This document shows, piece by piece, positions 16,177 to 25,149 of a stretch of 64,000 bases of DNA. The DNA is from Natrarchaeobius oligotrophus (lineage in GTDB: Archaea; Halobacteriota; Halobacteria; Halobacteriales; Natrialbaceae). The DNA lies in the NCBI RefSeq assembly GCF_003841465.1, contig NZ_REFZ01000005.1, positions 186,001 through 250,000 on the forward strand, given 5' to 3'. Below the pieces are notes generated by a model, which was not told the origin of the DNA, did not search any database, and worked only from the letters and a program-made list of their open reading frames with translations. Made by a program: the position numbers and the translations under genes. Positions within the stretch are counted from its first letter, which is position 1; every line of letters starts with the position of its first letter.

Positions 16177-17360
16177 TCACCCGTCCACCGTCGCTCGCTC
16201 GCGGTCGGCCCCACGGTCGGCGCTGTACTGTACGCTCATACGATCGTACTGGACGGGAGCGGGCAAAAGTGCGAGGGACGGAGTCGCCAAGCGGCCGCTC
16301 GAGTCGTCCCGGCCGCCGGCTCGGTCAGAACCGGTGAACCGTTCGTCCCGACGGTCGGGACGGTCCGAATCGGCGGACCGACCGTCACGGGAGCCGATTC
16401 GTTCTCGGGTGGGCCGTTCTCGAGCCGTCAGCTCGCGACTCGAGTCGGACGGCGGGTCGCGAGTCGGCTCGACTCCGTCGCCGTCGGCGAGTTCCTGGAC
16501 GAACGAGACCGTCGCCGCCGTCAGCGCGAGCGCGATCGGCGCGACGAGTGCGAGCGCCAGGAGGAAGCCGCTCGGGCCGGCGCTGACGAGGATCGACAGG
16601 ACGAACGACGACAGGACGGCGGTGAGGACGTGTCCGAGACAGAACCGGAGGTACGGGCCGCCCTCGAGCGCGTACCGGTACGATCGCCGAAATCCCTCGA
16701 GAAAGCCAGCGTCGTCGACGACGAACACGCGGCGTAAAAGAGGTACCCGAGGACGACGACGGCGGGAAACGCGAAAACAAGCAGTTCGGGTGCGACGACG
16801 AGTAGCGCCACGGCGACGAGCAACGCGGCGAAAACGGCGAGATTGTACAGAATGAGCCGCGCGGCGTACCGGGCCACGAACTCGAAGATCGAGGCGGGTT
16901 CGCCGCGGAGTCGACGGTCGATCCCGCCGAGGTAGCCCGCGGCGACGACGCCCAGGATCGCCGCGTAGACGATCGCGGCGGTTCCGATCACGAACGCGAA
17001 CGTGGGTTCGATGGCCTCGAGGGGGAGCACGACCGTCTCGAACGGTACCTCGACGGTGACGTCGACGCCGCCCGACGAGCCGGACGGGTCCGGCGGATCG
17101 ACGAACCGCCACAGGTCGAGCAGCGGGCTGGGGAACGCGAACTCGAAATTCACCGAAGTCCAACCCGGCGGCTGGTCGACGGTGCGACGCACGCTGTCGA
17201 ACTCGAGCACCGAGAGGAGAACCGGCACCAACGCGAACGGCAGGAGGTCGTCGAACCGGTCGGCAACGCGCGAGACGTGTCTCGAGAAGGGGCCGCGACC
17301 GCTCGAGTCGGCGGACGGCGAGGTGGCGTCTTCGGGAGGGGATGCGGGGTCGGGAACCAT
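16177..17360 (-). pseudogene. Frameshifted multi-pass membrane protein gene
   Basis: Two overlapping frames together make one protein. The 5' frame (from ATG 17360) encodes 'SRHVSRVADRFDDLLPFALVPVLLSVLEF', several membrane segments and '...VVVLGYLFYAA', then turns into Ser/Arg-rich nonsense. The next frame resumes with 'VFVVDDAGFLEGFRRSYRYALEGG', further membrane helices and an acidic/Arg-rich tail ending at 16177. One base missing around 16728-16733 (GCGGCG next to ACAC on the plus strand) explains the switch. The plan resembles haloarchaeal membrane proteins with a 'FRRSYRYAL' amphipathic segment between helices. It may be a true pseudogene or a sequencing error; both halves keep coding quality, which favours a recent event or an error. 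Confidence 0.75.
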
Positions 17361-17452
17361 GCGCGAACGCAGACGCGGTTCCCGGTTGAACGTTTCGTCT
17401 CGCCGACTCGTGACGATCGCTCGGTGGAGCGTGGATCGGCCGTTCGGTCTAT

Positions 17453-17471
17453 TACTTCGAAAATCGAAGTA
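17453..17471. promoter_or_regulatory. Perfect 8-bp palindrome upstream of the membrane-protein gene
   Basis: TACTTCGA-AAA-TCGAAGTA, an AT-rich perfect inverted repeat about 93 bases before the ATG at 17360 and 42 bases beyond the stop of the methyltransferase gene. It could be an operator or a short terminator hairpin. Confidence 0.4.
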
Positions 17472-17512
17472 TAGTCACATCGGTCGTCACCGGTCGAGAA
17501 ACGGCGACCCGC

Positions 17513-18277
17513 TCAGTCGCCTTCGTCGGCCGTTTTCCGACACAGCGCGGTGTACGCGACGCCGAGAAGGGCGTCGTCGACGACCTCGCACTCGTCGTAG
17601 ACGCTCGAGAGGGTCTCGAGGACGTCCGCCTCGGGTCGCCAGTTCGCGTACCACCGGAAGAACCGCACGACGAACGGGTTCGCGATCCGCGCCGGCCCCT
17701 CGGGGATCGCCCGCAGACCGATGACGACGAACGGGCGTCCCGGAGCCAGCGAGTCGTGGACGTTCTCGACGGCCCGGCGGACGTCGGGCATGATACCGAG
17801 CGAGAGCGTCGCGACCGCGGCGTCGAACTCCCCCTCGAGGTCGACCGTCGTCGCGTCGGCGAGACGAACCTCGACGTTCTCCCAGCCGTGCTCGTCGATC
17901 CGGTCGCGCGCCTTCGAGACCATCGCGGGGCTGTAGTCGACGGCGACGATCGATCCCGATTCGCCGACGGCGGCCCGGAGCGCCTCGAAGTTGACGCCGG
18001 GGCCGCAGCCGATCTCGAGGACGCGATCGCCGGGCTCGAGGCCCAGGCGGTCGATCGCCGCCTCGCGCATGGGTTCGAAGTCGCGCTCGCTCATCGCGTA
18101 GTAGTCGCTCCAGCGGTCCCACACCTTCCGGCTGCGCTCGAGGTGGGCCGCCGCTGCGGGGTCGTCCGTTCGGTCCCCGTCGGTCGAACCGCCGTCCGAT
18201 CGCCGTGTTGCGGTCGCGTGTGTGCCCTCCGCCGGCGTTTCGGCCGAACGCGTTCCGTCCTCCGGTTCCGTGTGCAT
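17513..18277 (-). CDS. Class I SAM-dependent methyltransferase
   Basis: A 254-residue protein. A disordered, charged N-terminus of about 45 residues precedes a Rossmann methyltransferase fold: motif I 'VLEIGCGPGVNF', motif II with the acidic residue in 'IVAVDYS', 'VRLADATTV' and 'FDAAVATLSLGIMPD'. The 'YYAMSERDFEPMREAAIDRL' start and C-terminal 'NPFVVRFFRWYANWRP' recall UbiE/COQ5-like or phospholipid N-methyltransferase-like enzymes. The substrate is unknown. It is transcribed away from the threonine aldolase gene. Confidence 0.82.
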   Translation of the reverse strand: MHTEPEDGTRSAETPAEGTHATATRRSDGGSTDGDRTDDPAAAAHLERSRKVWDRWSDYYAMSERDFEPMREAAIDRLGLEPGDRVLEIGCGPGVNFEALRAAVGESGSIVAVDYSPAMVSKARDRIDEHGWENVEVRLADATTVDLEGEFDAAVATLSLGIMPDVRRAVENVHDSLAPGRPFVVIGLRAIPEGPARIANPFVVRFFRWYANWRPEADVLETLSSVYDECEVVDDALLGVAYTALCRKTADEGD

Positions 18278-18413
18278 GATCTACTAGCTACTCGAGTCCC
18301 GACCGTGGAGGGGGTTCGGGCGAAGCGTATCGGCACTTTATAAGAGTCGACCTCGTCGCGGGAACTCCACCCACGAGCGCCGAGTATTTGCCCCTCGCGC
18401 GGATACGCCGAGT

Positions 18414-19436
18414 ATGATCGACCTGCGCTCGGACACGGTGACGAAACCCGACGAACGGATGCGCGAGGCGGCGCGAACCGCCGAGGTCGGCGACGACGTC
18501 TACGGCGAGGATCCGACGGTGAGCGAACTCGAGGCCCGTGCGGCCGACGCCGTGGGCACGGAGGCCGCGCTGTTCGTTCCGACGGGGACGATGGGCAACC
18601 AGATCGCCGCACGGGTCCACACCGAACCCGGCCGGGAGATCCTCGCCGAGCGCGAGAGCCACGTCGTGAAGTACGAACTCGGCGGATTCGCCCAGCACTC
18701 GAGCGCACAGGTGCGGATGCTCGACGGCGGCGAGCGGGGGATTCCGACGCCCGCACAGGTCGAGGACGCGATCGTCGAAGAGAGCCTCCACCGGCCGGGA
18801 ACCGGCTTGCTCTGTCTCGAGAACACGCACAACGCGAAGGGGGGCGTCGCGATCGCGCCCGACGAGATCGCCGCGGTCGCGGACGTCGCCCGAGAGCGCG
18901 ACGTTCCGGTTCACCTCGACGGCGCGCGGGTGTTCAACGCGGCCGTCGCGCTCGACGTTCCCGTCACCGACCTCACCGAACCCGTCGACTCGGTGATGTT
19001 CTGTCTCTCGAAAGGGCTCGGCGCGCCGGTCGGTTCGATGCTCGCGGGCAGCGAGGGGTTCGTCGGGGCGGCCCGCCGCGTCCGCAAGCTCTTCGGCGGC
19101 GGAATGCGACAGGCGGGCGTGATCGCCGCGCCCGGCCGCCGCGCCCTCGAGAACGTCGACGACCTCGAGCGAGACCACGAGAACGCCCGTCGGCTCGCGG
19201 CGGGCCTGGCCGACGTCGACGGGTTCGACGTGCGCGAACCCGAGACGAACATCCTGCGCGTCGACGTCGCCGGGACGGGCCTCGAGCCGGCGGCCGTCCT
19301 CGATCGACTCCGCGAGCGCGGCGTGCTGGCCTCGGAGATGGGGGCGACGGCGATTCGGTTCTGCACCCACCGGGACGTCACAGACGCGGAGATCGAGCGG
19401 GCGCTCGAGGAGATCGACGCCGCGATGGCGGGCTAG
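18414..19436 (+). CDS. ltaE: Low-specificity L-threonine aldolase
   Basis: A 340-residue PLP enzyme that cleaves L-threonine or L-allo-threonine to glycine and acetaldehyde. It has the N-terminal 'MIDLRSDTVTKPDERMREA' signature, 'GDDVYGEDPTV', 'LENTHNAKGG', 'HLDGARVFNAAV' and the PLP lysine in 'MFCLSKGLGAP' (Lys200), followed by 'RKLFGGGMRQAG'. Length and motifs are normal. It is monocistronic and divergent from the methyltransferase gene. Confidence 0.92.
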   Translation: MIDLRSDTVTKPDERMREAARTAEVGDDVYGEDPTVSELEARAADAVGTEAALFVPTGTMGNQIAARVHTEPGREILAERESHVVKYELGGFAQHSSAQVRMLDGGERGIPTPAQVEDAIVEESLHRPGTGLLCLENTHNAKGGVAIAPDEIAAVADVARERDVPVHLDGARVFNAAVALDVPVTDLTEPVDSVMFCLSKGLGAPVGSMLAGSEGFVGAARRVRKLFGGGMRQAGVIAAPGRRALENVDDLERDHENARRLAAGLADVDGFDVREPETNILRVDVAGTGLEPAAVLDRLRERGVLASEMGATAIRFCTHRDVTDAEIERALEEIDAAMAG

Positions 19437-19534
19437 ACCGCAGTTTTCGGGGCGGCGTCGAGGTTTGCAGTCGGCGGTGTCCGCCGGTCGACTCCGACCG
19501 GCGGGCGCGTTTCGCCGGCGAGATGAGAGATCCG

Positions 19535-19669
19535 CTACCGGCCGCCGCGCATCCCCTCGCGGAACTCGAGGATGGTTCGCCGGAGCAACAGGTACGAGAA
19601 AAACACCAGCGAGAGCAGGATCAAGACGATCGCGATGATGACGGGATCGTCGGGGATCAGGTCGAACAT
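19535..19669 (-). CDS. 44-residue single-helix membrane protein (DUF7859-like)
   Basis: The minus strand reads MFDLIPDDPVIIAIVLIL, continues as a hydrophobic helix and ends LEFREGMRGGR before a stop. One transmembrane helix of about 22 residues is followed by a basic tail. I recall very similar small proteins as a conserved haloarchaeal family (DUF7859). The ATG at 19669 gives the whole conserved N-terminus. Function unknown. Confidence 0.75.
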   Translation of the reverse strand: MFDLIPDDPVIIAIVLILLSLVFFSYLLLRRTILEFREGMRGGR

Positions 19670-19853
19670 TGGTTTCGCATAGCGCGTCGGCGTGCAAAAT
19701 CGTTTCGACGCGTCGCGACGCGAGTGAAATCCGCCCGCTTCGTGCGACCGAATCGCAGTTCAGGGCCTCTCGAGTCGTTCGACGGCGGTTCGGTCGTCTG
19801 CATCGACCGTCGGATCGGGATTCGTGACCGACGGACCGCGAGTCGGCTATCGC

Positions 19854-20432
19854 TCAGAACTCGGTCTCGACGTCGCCGTCCTCGTCGAGGTCGATGATCG
19901 CGTCGAAGCGATCGCGGAACTGCTCGACGACCGCGTCGTCGTGGGGGTCCTCGGAGAGGTGAAAGAGGCCGATCGCGTCGTAGGCATCGAGAAGTTCGAG
20001 GATGCGATCGACGGCGTCCAGCGCGTCGTCGTCGCCGGCGTAGTAGGCGAGTTCGGTGACCGAATCGAAGCTGAGCCGGAGCTTGCCGTCGTGGGCCTCG
20101 AGGAAGCCGTCGATGTGGTCGACGATGCCGTCGACGTCGTCGGGGGCGGCGACGTAATGGACCGTGTCGCTCTGGCGTCGCGAGTAGCCGCGTTCGATGC
20201 TCAGCGTGTCCAGGATCTCGGCTCGCTCCTCGTCGACGTCGTAGTACTCGAGTTTCTGATTGACTTCTCGAGCGGTGGTTCGCGTGGAGATGACGAGAAA
20301 GTGGTCGGTGTCGGTCTTCAGGAAGTCGGTGTCGATGCGGTCCGTTTCGCCGGTGCTCGGGTGGAGCAAGAGAACGCCGGTCCCGCCGGGAACGGTTTCC
20401 GGCGTGCCGTCGATTTCCAGGCGATAGTCCAT
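19854..20432 (-). CDS. DUF7090-like protein, possibly a degenerate KaiC/RecA-fold
   Basis: A 192-residue acidic protein starting MDYRLEIDG. Segments 'GGTGVLLLHPSTGETDRIDTDFLKT', 'DHFLVISTRTTAREV', 'DTVHYVAAPDDVDGIVDHI' and 'KLRLSFDSVTELAYYA' follow the beta-alpha order of KaiC-like domains in haloarchaea, but the Walker A lysine motif is missing. Nucleotide binding is therefore doubtful. I recall the family as DUF7090. The ATG at 20432 was preferred over 20456 because it begins the conserved part. Confidence 0.7.
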   Translation of the reverse strand: MDYRLEIDGTPETVPGGTGVLLLHPSTGETDRIDTDFLKTDTDHFLVISTRTTAREVNQKLEYYDVDEERAEILDTLSIERGYSRRQSDTVHYVAAPDDVDGIVDHIDGFLEAHDGKLRLSFDSVTELAYYAGDDDALDAVDRILELLDAYDAIGLFHLSEDPHDDAVVEQFRDRFDAIIDLDEDGDVETEF

Positions 20433-20831
20433 ACTGGCGTGAACAACTTGCGGCACCGACTTAATTGTGCGGATGTTCGTTCTGGCCGGCGAGGATCGAC
20501 CTGGTCGGGGCTAGCCGCTCGTCGCCACAGACTGCGTTCGTGCGACTCGAAGCGAGGCCGGCTCGAACGAAGTTGCGACCCGAAGGCGACCGCGGCCATC
20601 GCGGGTCGACACAATTCTGGATGGAGCCTTCGGGCTCGAGTCGGAGCAAAGCGAGTAGGTCGGAAGAGGAAACCGACGAAGAACGACGCAACCCACGACG
20701 GATGCGTGGTGGACGGTGAACGACGGGAGTCACCAGCCCGTCGACGGTGACTGATCGCCGGGAGCCCACGTCGAAGCCTTCCGTTCAACGAACGAACCCC
20801 GTCTGTAGTGAACGAAGCGTGGTAGAATGGG
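20433..20831. other. Gene-free region, nothing recognised
   Basis: 399 bases between the DUF7090-like gene and the iron-transport permease, both on the minus strand. Frames here have poor codon use. No repeat, RNA or promoter beyond that expected for the DUF7090-like gene was recognised. Confidence 0.45.
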
Positions 20832-22511
20832 TTACATGTCTTCCTGACGGAGGATGATCACCATCGAGAGCCCGGAGATCACGATGAGAATCAGCGCGGG
20901 AATGGCAGCGTAGCCGTACAACCCAGCGCTTTCAGCGGCCCAGATCCGAGTGACGAGGGTCTCGAAGCCGGTCGGGCGCAACATCAGCGTCGCGGGCAGT
21001 TCCTTCATAGTCGTCAGGAAGACGAGCGCAGCGCCGGCGACGAGTCCGGGCGCGATGAGTGGGAGTGTGATCTTCCGGAACGTCTCGAGGCGACCGTGGC
21101 CGAGCGTTCGCGCGGCCTCGTCGAGGCGCGGATTGACCTGCAACACCGAGGTTCGCGTCGAGCCGACCGACTGCGGAATGAACCGGACGACGTAGGCGAA
21201 CACGAGGATCGGAATCGAGTGTTGAATGCTGATCGAGACGGGACCGAGATCGAGGGTGCCGTAGTTCGCGCCGAAGTAGACCAGCGCGAGCCCGATGACG
21301 ATGCCGGGAATCGCGAATCCGACGTATGTCAGACGCTCGAACACGTGGCCGAGCAGGGTGTCGTAGCGGGCCGAGAGATAGGCGACGGGGAGTGCGAGCA
21401 CCGCGGCGACGCCAGCCGCGAGCGCGGCGACGTACACCGAGTTGAGAACGAACGACCACTGGAACTGGAAGCTGGCCGGAACGTCGGCCTGGCTCGTCGC
21501 CAGCCACGAGAGGTAGATCAGGACGGGAACGGCGAGCGTGACGAATCCGACGAGCGCGCAGACGGCCATCGCCGGGTACTTGAGCCGACCGAGCCGGATC
21601 AGATCCTCGGATCCCGCGCCGATGGAGTCAGTGTGGATCGTGTCGTCCCCGCGAACGCGCGACTCGACGGCGAGGATGAACAGCGTCACGACGATCAACT
21701 GAATCGAGAGAAACGCAGCGTAGTCGGCTCCGCCGAAGCTCCGGTGTTCGAGAAATATCTGTCTGGTGTACACTTCGGCCTGCAGAAACGCCGGCGTCCC
21801 GAAATCGGAGACGGCGTACAGCGCGACGAGCAACGCGCCGGCGACGACGGCCGGTCGGATCTGTGGGAGCGTCACCCGCCGGAACGTCGTGATCCGATCG
21901 TGATTGAGGGTCCGCGCGGCATCGACGAGGGAGGTGTCCATACGCAACAACGCGGCACGCGTCGTGATGTACACGTACGGATAGGTGTACATCGTGATCA
22001 CGATCGTCGCGCCGTGTAACCCGTAGATGCTCGGTAGTTCGGTCACGCCGAAGGGCTCGAGCCAGCTCTGGACGATCCCCCGGGGGCGGAAAACGGAGAC
22101 GAACGCGAACGCACCGATGTAGCTGGGGATCGCCAGCGGTAGCGAGACGACGATCGTCCAGAATCGGCGGTACGGGAGGTCGGTCCTCACGGTCAAAACG
22201 GCGAGCGGAACCGCGACGAGAACCGAGAGGATCGTTACGCCGACCATCAGCAACAGGCTGTTCGCGAGAATTTCGAACGTTCGCGGGCGGACGACGATCC
22301 CGTACGCTCGCTGCGGATCCACCTCGCTCGCGCGGAAGAACAGCCACGTGAGCGGGAACACCATCGCCGCGGCGACCGCGCCGCTCAGGAGCGTCAGTCC
22401 GAGAGGTCTTGCATCGCGGGTCGACGGCGACGCATCCGCCCCGTCCGCCGGCGTGGGTGCTGTCGGGGTTGGCGCGGATGGGGAAGACGCAGCGTCCGTC
22501 TCGTCGGTCAT
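20832..22511 (-). CDS. Iron(III) ABC transporter permease (two fused domains)
   Basis: A 559-residue protein with about 12 transmembrane helices and two binding-protein-dependent transport domains, each with an EAA loop: 'DAARTLNHDRITTFRRVTLPQIRP' and 'EAARTLGHGRLETFRKITLPLIAPG'. This is the FbpB/SfuB-type fused permease that moves ferric iron across the membrane. An Ala/Pro/Thr-rich N-terminal tail of about 35 residues precedes the first helix. It lies 192 bases downstream of the iron-binding lipoprotein and is probably co-transcribed with it. No ATPase gene is within the window nearby. Confidence 0.9.
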   Translation of the reverse strand: MTDETDAASSPSAPTPTAPTPADGADASPSTRDARPLGLTLLSGAVAAAMVFPLTWLFFRASEVDPQRAYGIVVRPRTFEILANSLLLMVGVTILSVLVAVPLAVLTVRTDLPYRRFWTIVVSLPLAIPSYIGAFAFVSVFRPRGIVQSWLEPFGVTELPSIYGLHGATIVITMYTYPYVYITTRAALLRMDTSLVDAARTLNHDRITTFRRVTLPQIRPAVVAGALLVALYAVSDFGTPAFLQAEVYTRQIFLEHRSFGGADYAAFLSIQLIVVTLFILAVESRVRGDDTIHTDSIGAGSEDLIRLGRLKYPAMAVCALVGFVTLAVPVLIYLSWLATSQADVPASFQFQWSFVLNSVYVAALAAGVAAVLALPVAYLSARYDTLLGHVFERLTYVGFAIPGIVIGLALVYFGANYGTLDLGPVSISIQHSIPILVFAYVVRFIPQSVGSTRTSVLQVNPRLDEAARTLGHGRLETFRKITLPLIAPGLVAGAALVFLTTMKELPATLMLRPTGFETLVTRIWAAESAGLYGYAAIPALILIVISGLSMVIILRQEDM

Positions 22512-22703
22512 TGTGGTGGGACACGCGGGCGCGTCCGAAATCGAACGTCGCCGCGGGTATCGTGGTCGACCTAGCTCCAGGGTGCTGTAAAGGATTTCGA
22601 ACCGGATCGCCTCGAGTCAGCGGCGTAACGGAAGGGCCGGCGTCGGGCGGGGTCAACCGGACGACCCGAGTCGTCCGATCGGAGCGAGCCGGGACGCGAT
22701 CGA

Positions 22704-23891
22704 TTAGCGAATGCCGACGTCACGCAGGAGGTCGACGGCCGGTTCGACGTCGGCGAGCTGGTTGAGGTCGAAGTCGGGGTAGGAGATCTCCTCGAGTCGG
22801 GGGACCTCCTCGTGATCGTACTCGACGCCGGGGATGACGGCGTACTCGCGGTTCGTTTCGACGAAAAAGCGCTGTCCCTCGGCGCCGAGGAGGTGACGGA
22901 CGAAGTCGGCGGCGAGGTCCTGCTCGTCGCTGCTGTCGAGAACCGCGGTTCCCGAAACGTTGAACAGGGAACCGAGATCGCCGTCAGTGTAGGTGACGTT
23001 GATGGGGGCGTCGGGCTGATCGTCCATCACCCGACCGACGTAGTAGTGGTTGACGAAGCCGATGCTGACCTCCCTGTTGGCCACCGCGTCGGGCGTCGTC
23101 GAGCCGCCCTCGTAGTGCGTGACGCCGGCGTCTTCCATGTCCGTGAGGTACTCGCGGGTGAACTCCTCGCCGTGTTCGACCATGAGTGCGCGGACCCACG
23201 AGAGGAACGAACCGGAGTCGACGCGCCAGCCCATGTCGTCCTGGAACCGGTCGTCGTCGGCGTAGGCGAAAATGTCGTCCGGAAGCTCCTCGGGGTCCCA
23301 CGCGTCGGTGTTGTACGCGATACACCTGACGCGACCGGAGACGCCGGTCCACGTTCCGTTCGGATCGCTCCACGCGTCGGGGACGGTCTCGATGACGTCG
23401 TCGGGAAGCGAGACGGTCCGTCCCTCGTTTGCGAGCGCGCCGAGCGTTCCCGAATCCTGCGTGTAGAAGATGTCCGCCTCGCTGTTCTGTCCCTCCTCGA
23501 GGATCGTGCTCAGGTGCGCTTCGTTATCGTCGTAGCGGATCAACACCTCCAGGTCGTCGTAGTAGTCCTCGACGTCTCGAAGGACCGGCTCGATCTGAGC
23601 TTCCCGACGACCGGAGTAGATCGTCAGCGTCCCTTCGAGATCGGGAAGGTCCTCCCAGGCGGTTCCCTCCTCGGAGACGCCCTCGAAACCGACGTCCTCC
23701 GGATCGGAGCCGACGGGATCGTTGGCCTCCCCGTCGTCACTTCCGTTGCCACCGTTGCCGTCGTCCGATCCGCTGCCGATACAGCCGGCGAGTCCGGTTA
23801 TCCCCACCACAGTCGCCGTCGATCCGGCGAGAAACCGTCGGCGATCGATCGTCGGTCCGGCACCGTCGAATTCGTCCGTCTGCTTCACCAT
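22704..23891 (-). CDS. Iron ABC transporter substrate-binding lipoprotein
   Basis: A 395-residue protein. It has a Tat signal (DRRRFLAGS) with lipobox (LAGC), a Gly/Asn/Asp-rich linker, then a ferric-binding class fold: 'LTIYSGRREAQIEPVLRDVED', 'ADIFYTQDSGTLGAL', 'GRVRCIAYNTD', 'VSIGFVNHYYVGRV' (the Tyr pair expected to hold Fe3+) and 'GTAVLDSSDEQDLAADFVRHLL'. It works outside the membrane and delivers iron to the fused permease downstream. A perfect iron-box palindrome sits between the TATA box and the start codon, so repression in high iron is expected. Confidence 0.9.
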   Translation of the reverse strand: MVKQTDEFDGAGPTIDRRRFLAGSTATVVGITGLAGCIGSGSDDGNGGNGSDDGEANDPVGSDPEDVGFEGVSEEGTAWEDLPDLEGTLTIYSGRREAQIEPVLRDVEDYYDDLEVLIRYDDNEAHLSTILEEGQNSEADIFYTQDSGTLGALANEGRTVSLPDDVIETVPDAWSDPNGTWTGVSGRVRCIAYNTDAWDPEELPDDIFAYADDDRFQDDMGWRVDSGSFLSWVRALMVEHGEEFTREYLTDMEDAGVTHYEGGSTTPDAVANREVSIGFVNHYYVGRVMDDQPDAPINVTYTDGDLGSLFNVSGTAVLDSSDEQDLAADFVRHLLGAEGQRFFVETNREYAVIPGVEYDHEEVPRLEEISYPDFDLNQLADVEPAVDLLRDVGIR

Positions 23892-23896
23892 ACCTA

Positions 23897-23916
23897 GTTT
23901 TAGGTCGACCTAAAAC
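23897..23916. promoter_or_regulatory. DtxR/SirR-type iron box overlapping the iron-transport promoter
   Basis: GTTTTAGGTCGACCTAAAAC is a perfect 20-base palindrome containing the TTAGG...CCTAA core of DtxR-family (IdeR/SirR/Idr) operators. It starts six bases upstream of the ATG. A TATA-like GTATATGTG on the minus strand lies just upstream of it, so a bound repressor would block the promoter. Confidence 0.75.
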
Positions 23917-24005
23917 ACATATACGTTGCGATTTTCTGCGCGAGAAGTGGTGAGAGGGTGGGACAGCGAAGGCTGCTCGGACGGCCGAGACCGATGCCCA
24001 CGGTA

Positions 24006-24021
24006 TTTCGGCCGGCCTAAA
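24006..24021. promoter_or_regulatory. Weak second iron-box-like site
   Basis: TTTCGGCCGGCCTAAA: the right half is a perfect CCTAAA and the left half has one mismatch to TTTAGG. It lies 90 bases upstream of the main iron box. Confidence 0.4.
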
Positions 24022-24039
24022 CCTCTCCACGGTAAACAA

Positions 24040-24055
24040 TTTAGGGCAGCCTAAA
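24040..24055. promoter_or_regulatory. Third iron-box-like site
   Basis: TTTAGGGCAGCCTAAA: both half-sites TTTAGG and CCTAAA are exact with a 4-base spacer. It lies about 124 bases beyond the main box, toward the divergent methyltransferase gene. Confidence 0.5.
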
Positions 24056-24208
24056 GAATCTGTCGGTCATCCTCTGGCGACGGTCACGTGCAGTCGATCC
24101 GCCGCGTCGTCGCCGCGAGCCGTCGCCTCCTCGAGCGGAGTGAATCGAACTCCCACGCGCTCGAGTCGAAGGCGAACCGATTTTGCCGAGGAGGACCGAT
24201 CGTCGCGT

Positions 24209-24889
24209 ATGAGCGTCCGCGAGGAGTTCGACGAGTGGGCGGCGAGCGGCCGCGACCGAGGGATGGAAGAGCGCCACTGGCACACCGCAAAGCACGCGCT
24301 GGCGCGGATGCCAATCGAGCGCGGCGAGACGGTGCTCGATCTGGGCTGTGGCAGCGGCTACGCGGGCCGGGCGCTGCGGGAGACGAAAGGGGCCGGCCGG
24401 GCGTACGGACTCGACGGCGCGCCGGAGATGGCCCGGAACGCGGCGGACTACACCGACGATCCCGACGTCGGATACGTCGTCGGCGACTTCGGCTCGCTGC
24501 CGTTCGCCGACGGGAGCGTCGACCACGTCTGGTCGATGGAGGCATTCTACTACGCGGACGACCCCCACGCGACGCTCGCGGAGATCGCCCGCGTGCTCCG
24601 CCCGGGCGGTACGTTCTACTGTGCGGTCAACTACTACGAAGAGAGCGTCCACACCCACGAGTGGCAGGAGTTCATCTCCGTCGAGATGACCCGCTGGGAT
24701 CGAACGCAGTACCGCGAGGCCTTCCGCGACGCCGGCCTCGTCGTCGCCGAACAGGACGCCATTCCCGACCGTGAGATCGAGATACCCGACGAGTCGGCGT
24801 TCCCCACCGAGGACTGGGACAGTCGCGCCGACATGGTCGAGCGCTACCGCGAACACGGGACGCTGCTGACCGTCGGCGTCGCTCGCTGA
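24209..24889 (+). CDS. SAM-dependent methyltransferase
   Basis: A 226-residue class I methyltransferase: motif I 'VLDLGCGSGYAGRAL', 'GRAYGLDGAPEMARNA', 'VVGDFGSLPFADGSVDHVWSMEAFYYADDP' and 'ARVLRPGGTFYCAVNYYEE'. This is a Methyltransf_11-like family member; the substrate is unknown. Divergent from the iron transporter, with iron-box-like sites in the shared upstream region. The ATG at 24209 begins the conserved MSVREEFDEWAASGRDRGMEE N-terminus. Confidence 0.85.
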   Translation: MSVREEFDEWAASGRDRGMEERHWHTAKHALARMPIERGETVLDLGCGSGYAGRALRETKGAGRAYGLDGAPEMARNAADYTDDPDVGYVVGDFGSLPFADGSVDHVWSMEAFYYADDPHATLAEIARVLRPGGTFYCAVNYYEESVHTHEWQEFISVEMTRWDRTQYREAFRDAGLVVAEQDAIPDREIEIPDESAFPTEDWDSRADMVERYREHGTLLTVGVAR

Positions 24890-25149
24890 TCGGTATCGTC
24901 TCCGTCGCTGAGCGTTCGGTTGTTGTCGACGCTCTCCCTGTGTCTTCTCGACTCCTTCCCACGTCCGACCCCCTCGCTTCGACTCGAGTCGGGCCGTTGA
25001 TCGACGGACGTTCGACCTCCGGCACGAACGAGTCTCGTCGAGACCGGTCGACGCCGTCCGATCTCGGTGATTCCGCCCAAGTTGTAAATCAGCGCGAACG
25101 ACGCCAGGATTTCGAGCCGAAACTCCACGGCTTCAGCCGCGAGAGGAAG

